DNA of 64,000 nucleotides from JBBSNV01 sp964458605 (GTDB taxonomy: Bacteria > Pseudomonadota > Alphaproteobacteria > Reyranellales > JAQSWP01): contig CAYWLS010000010.1 in NCBI GenBank assembly GCA_964458605.1, forward strand, positions 1-64,000, in the 5' to 3' direction. Made by a program: the position numbers and the translations under genes. How positions within the stretch are numbered: the stretch's first letter is position 1; the number at the start of each line of letters is the position of its first letter. Positions 58,242-64,000 of this stretch are shown here, one piece after another. The notes under the pieces are model-generated. The model worked only from the letters and a program-made list of their open reading frames with translations, ran no database searches and was not told the DNA's origin.

Positions 58242-58727
58242 ATGACACGCCAAGGCATGAAACCCAAACGCAAGCGTCTCTATCTCCTGCTGGGCTCGAT
58301 GGCGGCGCTGGGCGTGGCCGCCTTCCTGATCCTGCGCGCGCTCGACAGCAACCTGGTGTTCTTCCTGTCGCCCACCATGGTGGCCGAGCAGAAGCCGGCG
58401 CCCGACAAGAAGATCCGCATCGGCGGGCTGGTCGAGGACGGCAGCGTCGAGAAGCTGGACGGGCAGACCACGCGGTTCCGCGTCACCGACGGCAAGGCGA
58501 CCCTGACCGTGACCTATCGCGGCGTGCTGCCCGACCTGTTCCGCGAGGGCCAGGGCGTGGTGGCCGAAGGCGCGCTGGACGGCACCGGCATCTTCGTGGC
58601 GCAGCAGGTGCTGGCCAAGCACGACGAGAAATACATGCCCCCCGAAGTGGCCGAGGCGCTGAAGAAATCCGGCCACTGGCAGGAAGGCAGCCCGGGCGGT
58701 CCCGCGGCGCCGGCGCTCAAGCAGTGA
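58242..58727 (+). CDS. ccmE: Cytochrome c-type biogenesis haem chaperone CcmE
   Basis: A 161-residue periplasmic haem chaperone with one N-terminal anchor (LYLLLGSMAALGVAAFLIL). The haem-binding histidine lies in VLAKHDEKYMPPEV, with the tyrosine four residues on. The beta-barrel segment begins RIGGLVEDGSVEKL. It follows ccmD and precedes ccmF. Confidence 0.97.
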   Translation: MTRQGMKPKRKRLYLLLGSMAALGVAAFLILRALDSNLVFFLSPTMVAEQKPAPDKKIRIGGLVEDGSVEKLDGQTTRFRVTDGKATLTVTYRGVLPDLFREGQGVVAEGALDGTGIFVAQQVLAKHDEKYMPPEVAEALKKSGHWQEGSPGGPAAPALKQ

Positions 58728-58734
58728 GCGCGCG

Positions 58735-60729
58735 ATGATCCCCGAGCTCGGCCACTACGCCCTGGTGCTGGCGCTGGCGCTGTCCATCATGCAGGCCACC
58801 ATGCCGCTGATCGGCGCGGCGCGGCGCGACCCGGCGCTGATGGCCCTGGCCACGCCGCTGGCGGTGATCCAGTTCGGTTTCGTCACCTTGGCCTTTCTGG
58901 CGCTGATCTGGAGTCACGTGGTCTCCGACTTCACCGTGCTCAACGTGATCGAGAATTCGCACTCGACCAAGCCGATGCTCTACAAGATCGCCGGCGTATG
59001 GGGCAATCACGAGGGCTCGCTGCTGCTGTGGATCTTCGTGCTGACCCTGTTCGGCGCCGGCATCGCGCTGCTGGGCCGCAACCTGCCGCCCGCGCTCAAG
59101 GCCCGCGTGCTGTCGGTGCAGGCGATGATCGCGCTGGGCTTCCTGCTGTTCATCCTGCTGACGTCGAACCCGTTCGTGCGCGTCGCCTTCCCGCCGCCCG
59201 ACGGCAACGACCTCAACCCGATCCTGCAGGATCCCGGCCTGGCGTTTCATCCGCCCTTCCTCTATGTCGGCTATGTCGGCTTCTCGGTCGCCTTCGCCTT
59301 CGCCGTGGCGGCGCTGATCGAGGGCCGCGTCGATCCGGCCTGGGCACGCTGGGTGCGGCCATGGACCCTGGCGGCATGGTGTGCGCTGACCATCGGCATC
59401 GCGCTGGGTAGCTGGTGGGCCTATTACGAATTGGGCTGGGGCGGCTTCTGGTTCTGGGATCCGGTCGAGAACGCTTCCTTCATGCCGTGGCTGGCCGGCA
59501 CCGCGCTGCTGCATTCGGCCATCGTGGTCGAGAAGCGCGACACGCTGAAAAGCTGGACCCTGCTGCTGGCGATCCTGACCTTCTCGCTGTCGCTGCTCGG
59601 CACCTTCCTGGTGCGCTCGGGCGTGCTGACCTCGGTGCATTCCTTCGCCAACGATCCCGGCCGCGGCCTGTTCGTGCTGGGCCTGCTGGTGGTGGCGATC
59701 GGCGGCTCGCTGGGCCTCTATGCCTGGCGCGCGCCGCGGCTCAAGGGCGGCGGCAGCTTCGCCATGATCAGCCGCGAGAGCGGCCTGCTGCTCAACAACC
59801 TGCTGCTGACCACCGCCTGCGCCACGGTGTTCCTGGGCACGCTCTATCCGCTGTTCCTCGACCTGCTGAACGGCACCCGCGTCTCGGTCGGCGCGCCGTT
59901 CTACAACGCCACCTTCCTGCCGCTGATGCTGCCGCTGTTCGTGGCGCTGCCGGTCGGCGCCATGCTGCCGTGGAAGCGCGCCGATCTGGCCACCGCCATG
60001 AAAAGGCTGTGGCTGGCCGGGCTGCTGGCGCTGGGCCTGGCGATCGCGGTCGGGCTGATGGTCGACAAGCGCAACACCATGGCGCTGGTCGGGCTGGCGC
60101 TGGCGACGTGGCTGGTGGCGGGCGCGGCGCTGGAACTGGCCGAGCGCATCGGCCTGTTTCGCGTGAGCTTCGGCCAGAGCCTGCGCCGGCTGCTGCGCCT
60201 GCCGCGCTCGGCGCTGGGCATGACGGTGGCGCATGCGGCGCTCGGCATCCTGGTGGCCGGCATCACCGCGGTCTCGGCCTGGCAGGAGGAGCGCATCCTG
60301 GTGATGAAGCCCGGCGACAGCACGCAGATCGCCGGCTACACCCTGTCGCTCGATCGCGTCGACGGCTTCCGCGGTCCCAACTACGACGGCCAGCGCGGCG
60401 TCATGAGCGTGCGCGACGGCAACCACCTCTACACCACGCTGACGCCGGAGCGGCGCTTCTATGTCGTGCAGCGGCGCCAGACCACCGAAGCTGCCATCCA
60501 CAGCACCGTGTTCGGCGATCTCTACGGCGTGCTTGGCGACGAGGACGGCAAGGGCGGCTATACGGTGCGGCTCTACTACAACCCGCTGGCGCCGTGGATC
60601 TGGATCGGCGCCATCTTCTGCGCCCTGGGCGGCGCGCTGTCGCTGACCGACCGGCGCCACCGCGTCGGCGCGCCGGCGCGCGCCGGCAAGCCGATGGAAA
60701 TCGCCAAGGGAGCCGCCGGGCCGGCCTGA
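58735..60729 (+). CDS. ccmF: Haem lyase CcmF
   Basis: A 664-residue membrane protein with about fifteen helices, the core of the haem-ligating complex that attaches haem to apocytochrome c. It contains the WWD motif YELGWGGFWFWDPVENASFM, flanked by histidine-bearing loops near GNHEGSLLLW and LLHSAIV. The start is ATG 58735, and ccmG follows after 3 bp. Confidence 0.97.
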   Translation: MIPELGHYALVLALALSIMQATMPLIGAARRDPALMALATPLAVIQFGFVTLAFLALIWSHVVSDFTVLNVIENSHSTKPMLYKIAGVWGNHEGSLLLWIFVLTLFGAGIALLGRNLPPALKARVLSVQAMIALGFLLFILLTSNPFVRVAFPPPDGNDLNPILQDPGLAFHPPFLYVGYVGFSVAFAFAVAALIEGRVDPAWARWVRPWTLAAWCALTIGIALGSWWAYYELGWGGFWFWDPVENASFMPWLAGTALLHSAIVVEKRDTLKSWTLLLAILTFSLSLLGTFLVRSGVLTSVHSFANDPGRGLFVLGLLVVAIGGSLGLYAWRAPRLKGGGSFAMISRESGLLLNNLLLTTACATVFLGTLYPLFLDLLNGTRVSVGAPFYNATFLPLMLPLFVALPVGAMLPWKRADLATAMKRLWLAGLLALGLAIAVGLMVDKRNTMALVGLALATWLVAGAALELAERIGLFRVSFGQSLRRLLRLPRSALGMTVAHAALGILVAGITAVSAWQEERILVMKPGDSTQIAGYTLSLDRVDGFRGPNYDGQRGVMSVRDGNHLYTTLTPERRFYVVQRRQTTEAAIHSTVFGDLYGVLGDEDGKGGYTVRLYYNPLAPWIWIGAIFCALGGALSLTDRRHRVGAPARAGKPMEIAKGAAGPA

Positions 60730-60732
60730 ACC

Positions 60733-61284
60733 ATGCGCCTGATCTTCATCCTGCCCATCGCCATGTTCGTGCTGATCGCCGGCTTCCTCGGCTGGGCGCT
60801 GCTGCTCGACCGCGATCCCGCCACCCTGCCGTCGATGCTGATCGACAAGCCGCCGCCGCAGATGGCGCTGCCGCCGCTGCTCGACGACCGGCCCGGCATC
60901 GACACGGCCAAGCTCGGCGACGGCAAGAAGGTGGTGCTGGTCAACATCTTCGCGTCGTGGTGTCCGCCCTGCCAGGTCGAGCATCCGGTGCTGCTGAAGC
61001 TGTCGCGCGATCCCAACTGGCAGAGCCAGATCGAGATCGTCGGCATCGACTACAAGGACAAGCCGGAGGACGCCAAGGCCTGGATCGGCCGGCTGGGCAA
61101 TCCCTATGCCGCGATCGGCGTCGACCCGCATGGCCGCGCCGCGATCGACTGGGGCAGCTACGGCGTGCCGGAGACCTATGTGATCGACCGCCATGGCCGG
61201 GTGCGCTATCGCCAGGTCGGGCCGATCACCGAAGACGTATGGCGCAGCACCATCGCGCCGATTATCGCGCAGCTTCAGAAATGA
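60733..61284 (+). CDS. ccmG: Thiol:disulfide interchange protein CcmG/DsbE
   Basis: A 183-residue membrane-anchored thioredoxin. It has one N-terminal helix (IFILPIAMFVLIAGFLGWAL), the active site ASWCPPCQVEHP and the cis-proline motif GVPETYVID. It reduces the CxxCH motif of apocytochrome c before haem attachment. Its stop overlaps ccmH by ATGA. Confidence 0.97.
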   Translation: MRLIFILPIAMFVLIAGFLGWALLLDRDPATLPSMLIDKPPPQMALPPLLDDRPGIDTAKLGDGKKVVLVNIFASWCPPCQVEHPVLLKLSRDPNWQSQIEIVGIDYKDKPEDAKAWIGRLGNPYAAIGVDPHGRAAIDWGSYGVPETYVIDRHGRVRYRQVGPITEDVWRSTIAPIIAQLQK

Positions 61285-61757
61285 CCAGGCTCGGCGCCCT
61301 CGTCGCGCTGCTGCTGGCGCTGCTGCCGACGATGGCCGGCGCCGTCGATCCGGGCGAGATGCTGTCCGATCCGGCGCTGGAGCAGCGCGCCCGCGACATC
61401 TCGCGCAATCTGCGCTGCCTGGTGTGCCAGAACGAATCGATCGACGATTCCAACGCCACGCTGGCGCACGATTTGCGCGTGCTGGTGCGCGAGCGGCTCA
61501 AGGCCGGCGACAGCGACCGGCAGGTCTACGACTTCCTGGTGGCGCGCTACGGCGATTTCGTGCTGCTGCGCCCGCCGCTGCAGCCCGACACCTGGCTGCT
61601 GTGGTTCGGCCCGGCGGCGGTGCTGGCGCTGGGCGCGCTGGGCAGCGTGGTCTGGCTGCGCCGCCGCCAGCGCGTCCAGCCGCAGGCGCCGCTCAGCGAG
61701 GCCGAGCGGCACGAACTGGCGCAATTGCTGCGCGCCGAGCGGCGGGCGGAGGATTGA
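61281..61757 (+). CDS. ccmH: Cytochrome c-type biogenesis protein CcmH
   Basis: A 158-residue protein with a signal peptide, the active-site motif LRCLVCQNESIDDS near the N-terminus, the DSNATLAHDLRVLVRE region and a C-terminal membrane anchor (WLLWFGPAAVLALGALGSVVW). It acts with CcmG to keep apocytochrome c reduced. The last base of its stop is shared with the start of ccmI. Confidence 0.97.
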   Translation: MTRLGALVALLLALLPTMAGAVDPGEMLSDPALEQRARDISRNLRCLVCQNESIDDSNATLAHDLRVLVRERLKAGDSDRQVYDFLVARYGDFVLLRPPLQPDTWLLWFGPAAVLALGALGSVVWLRRRQRVQPQAPLSEAERHELAQLLRAERRAED

Positions 61758-63154
61758 TGCTGTCGGTGCTGCTGGCGCTGATGACCGCCATCGCCATCGG
61801 CGCGGTGGGCTGGCCGCTGCTGCGGCCCAGGCGGCTGGCGCCGCCGGGCCGGCGCGCCCACGACCTTGCCGTCTATCGCGACCAGCTTGCCGAGCTGGAG
61901 CGCGATGCCGGGCGCGGCGTGATCGATGCCGCCCAGGCGCAAGCCGCGCGGCTGGAGATCGAGCGCCGCATCCTGGCCGCCGGCAAGGCGCAGGACCGGC
62001 CGTTCGCGCCGCGGCCGATGCTGCGTCATGTGACGCTGACCCTGGGCGCGGTGCTGCCGCTGCTGGGCTTCGCCTTCTACCTGCTGACGGGAAGGCCGGA
62101 TCTGCCGGCCCAGCCTTTCGCCGACCGCCATCGCAACGACCCCACCAGGCAGATGGTGCAGCGCCAGATCGACGAGCTGAACAAGCGCGTGGCGCAGAAG
62201 CCGGAGGATCTGCAGAACTGGATCCTGCTGGGCCGCACCCAGATCACGGTCGGTCATTATGTCGAGGCGGCCGACGCTTTCTCGCGCGCCCTGGCGCTGG
62301 CACCCGATCGCGCCGATCTGCTGGGCGCCTATGCCGAGGCGCTGATCCTGCAGAACGAGGGCACCGTCACGCCGGCGGCCCTGCAGGCGCTGGATTCGGC
62401 GCTGGCCAAGGATCCCGACGATGCCACCGCCAGCTACTATCGCGGCGCGGCCGACCTGCAGGCCGGCAATCCACGCGCGGCGCTGGAGCGCTGGCTGGCG
62501 CTGGAAGCGCGCAGCGCGCCGGACGCACCCTATCTGCCGGTGCTTCGCAAGCAGATCGCCCTGGCGGCCAAGGACTCCGGCATCGATCCGCTGTCGATCC
62601 GGCCCGACCGCAAACCGCTGCCGCAGCCGGCGCCGGGATCGCTACAGACCGCCATGCCGGGCGGCAACGCGCCCAGCGCCGCCGACATGGATCGCATGAG
62701 CAAGCTCAGCCCCCAGGAACGCGAGCAGGCGATCGCCTCCATGGTCGATGGTCTGGAGGCGAGGCTCAAAGCGGCGCCCGACGATGTCGAGGGCTGGCGC
62801 CGGCTGGGCCGCGCCCGCATCGTGCTGAACCAGCCGCAGAAGGCGGTCGAGGCGTTCCGCCAGGCCGACAAGCTCAAGCCCAACGACAAGGCCATCCTGG
62901 GCGATCTGGCCGAAGCGCTGCTGCGCGCCTCGCCCAGCGTCGCCAAGCCGTCGGCCGAGACGGTGGCGGTGCTGCGCCGCCTGCTGGCGATCGATCCCAA
63001 CAACCCGCTGGCGCTCTACTTCCTGGCCGATGTCGAGGCCGATGCCGGCCACAAGGATGCGGCCCGCGACATGCTGGACCGGTTGATAAAGCAAATCCCC
63101 GCCGACGCGCCCCAGCGCGCCGCCATCGAGGCCAAGCGCAAGGCGTTGCAGTGA
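61757..63154 (+). CDS. ccmI: Cytochrome c-type biogenesis protein CcmI (TPR)
   Basis: A 465-residue apocytochrome chaperone. Two N-terminal helices, one before and one after a cytoplasmic loop (RAHDLAVYRDQLAELERDAGRG), then periplasmic TPR repeats (NWILLGRTQITVGHYVEAADAF, GWRRLGRARIVLNQPQKAVEAF). ATG 61757 shares one base with the ccmH stop. It ends the operon. Confidence 0.95.
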   Translation: MLSVLLALMTAIAIGAVGWPLLRPRRLAPPGRRAHDLAVYRDQLAELERDAGRGVIDAAQAQAARLEIERRILAAGKAQDRPFAPRPMLRHVTLTLGAVLPLLGFAFYLLTGRPDLPAQPFADRHRNDPTRQMVQRQIDELNKRVAQKPEDLQNWILLGRTQITVGHYVEAADAFSRALALAPDRADLLGAYAEALILQNEGTVTPAALQALDSALAKDPDDATASYYRGAADLQAGNPRAALERWLALEARSAPDAPYLPVLRKQIALAAKDSGIDPLSIRPDRKPLPQPAPGSLQTAMPGGNAPSAADMDRMSKLSPQEREQAIASMVDGLEARLKAAPDDVEGWRRLGRARIVLNQPQKAVEAFRQADKLKPNDKAILGDLAEALLRASPSVAKPSAETVAVLRRLLAIDPNNPLALYFLADVEADAGHKDAARDMLDRLIKQIPADAPQRAAIEAKRKALQ

Positions 63155-63278
63155 AAGGCGATTTAGGCCGACTGCAGCGCACAATTCAAAATACTTTGCA
63201 CGACTGTTAAAACTGCGTTCTCCTCTTTTCTCTGCAAATCGCCATCGCAGAACGCGAATGCATGGGAGGAGATCGTCG

Positions 63279-64000
63279 ATGTTGACCCGCCGCGGCCTGA
63301 TCGCCGGAGGAGCCAGCGCCTTGGCGCTCGCCGCCGGCGGAACGATGTTGCCTCGTAACGCCCTGGCTCAGGGCATCCCGCTCAGCCCCGGCCTGCCCGA
63401 CGGCGTGCGCGATGCCGCCAAGCTGGAAGCGCTGCCCGGCAAGAAGCCACTCATCAAGCTGTCCTACCGGCCGCCCAACTACGAAACGCCGATCGACTAT
63501 TTCAACGAGGCGATCACGCCGAACGACGCGTTCTTCGTGCGCTGGCATCTGTCGAACATCCAGGAAATCGAACTCAAGGACTGGAAGCTCTCGGTCGGCG
63601 GGGATGCCGCCGCGACACCGGCGCAATACACGCTCGACGACCTGAAGACAAAGTTCCCGCAAGTCGAACTGGTCGCCGTCTGCCAATGCTCGGGCAACCG
63701 GCGCGGCCTGTCCAAGCCGCACGTCCAGGGCGTCGAATGGGGCTACGGCGCCATGGGCAATGCGCGCTGGAAGGGCGTGCGCCTGAAGGACGTGCTGGAG
63801 AAGTCCGGCATCAAGAAGGAGGCGATCGAGGTTGCCTTCAACGGCGCCGACAGCGGCGCGCTCGACAAGACGCCCGATTTCATCAAGAGCATTCCGGCCT
63901 GGAAGGCACTCGACGAGAACACCATCCTGGCCTACGAGATGAACGGCCAGCCGCTGCCGCATTGGAACGGATTTCCGCTGCGGCTGATCGTGGCCGGCTG
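63279..64000 (+). CDS. Tat-exported molybdopterin sulfite-oxidase-like protein, N-terminal part
   Basis: About 240 residues before the window edge. The leader MLTRRGLIAGGASALALAAG is a Tat-type signal (twin arginine TRRGLI). The domain is sulfite-oxidase-like, with the Mo-coordinating cysteine in LVAVCQCSGNRRGLS and the VKLKDVLE-type segments. Catalysis could be sulfite oxidation or methionine sulfoxide reduction. GGGAGGAG precedes ATG 63279; it follows the ccm operon, so electron transfer to a c-type cytochrome is possible. Confidence 0.85.
   Translation, partial: MLTRRGLIAGGASALALAAGGTMLPRNALAQGIPLSPGLPDGVRDAAKLEALPGKKPLIKLSYRPPNYETPIDYFNEAITPNDAFFVRWHLSNIQEIELKDWKLSVGGDAAATPAQYTLDDLKTKFPQVELVAVCQCSGNRRGLSKPHVQGVEWGYGAMGNARWKGVRLKDVLEKSGIKKEAIEVAFNGADSGALDKTPDFIKSIPAWKALDENTILAYEMNGQPLPHWNGFPLRLIVAG

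Noticed and set aside
58717..61194. An 825-codon open frame opposite ccmF and ccmG
   Set aside because: Repetitive Gln/Arg/His composition with no domain; it is the antisense shadow of ccmF.
63155..63278. Possible terminator after ccmI
   Set aside because: No convincing stem and T-run; only an A/T-richer patch that probably belongs to the promoter of the next gene.

Overview
The window is high-GC, densely packed chromosomal DNA, very probably from an alphaproteobacterium (Rhodospirillales/Reyranella-like is my guess; the exact genus cannot be fixed from this sequence). The main pointers are the hemC-hemD-mitofilin/HemY cluster next to tsaD and gpsA, the SUV3-like helicase / S4 protein / FdxA / CarD block, DUF1127 small proteins, a system I ccm cluster, and GTCGT/GTCAT-type intergenic inverted repeats. 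There is no phage, IS element or CRISPR array. The only transfer-associated item is a small VapBC-type toxin-antitoxin pair.

Left part (1-16.6 kb). Acetyl-CoA synthetase (cut by the window edge) is divergent from a creatininase-family amidohydrolase. A tandem-domain methyltransferase, an EVE protein, gpsA, a 2OG-oxygenase-like protein and tsaD follow on the minus strand. Divergent from tsaD is a tight tetrapyrrole operon: hemC, hemD, a mitofilin-like membrane protein and hemY. A copper-efflux operon (copA-cueR-alpha/beta hydrolase) has a well-formed CueR-type promoter.

Middle (16.7-31.2 kb). Fatty/organic-acid catabolism genes (amidohydrolase, crotonase, LLM flavin oxidoreductase, acyl-CoA dehydrogenase) carry two near-identical palindromic operators that suggest one TetR-type regulon. 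A tRNA-Thr(CGU) lies between them. Next is a compact four-gene minus-strand cluster (GT87 glycosyltransferase, UbiA prenyltransferase, DprE1-like oxidase, DprE2-like reductase) that resembles the polyprenyl-phospho-arabinose pathway of mycobacteria and of Azorhizobium noe genes. Proline iminopeptidase, a secreted nuclease-like protein, a phosphatase-fold protein lacking its metal ligands, CarD and FdxA follow.

Right part (31.4-64 kb). After the helicase come DUF1223, a Bcr-type MFS exporter, DUF1127, a nitroreductase, aconitase A and VapBC. A pair of unusual SAM-dependent proteins follows: an exported isoaspartyl-methyltransferase-like protein and a membrane spermidine-synthase-like protein. 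The cytochrome c maturation genes are split into ccmABC and ccmDEFGHI. Between the halves lie a small secreted protein, two paralogous OmpA-type porins and a sulfotransferase. A terminator-like structure with C-rich loops sits just upstream of ccmA. The window ends inside a Tat-exported molybdopterin sulfite-oxidase-like protein.
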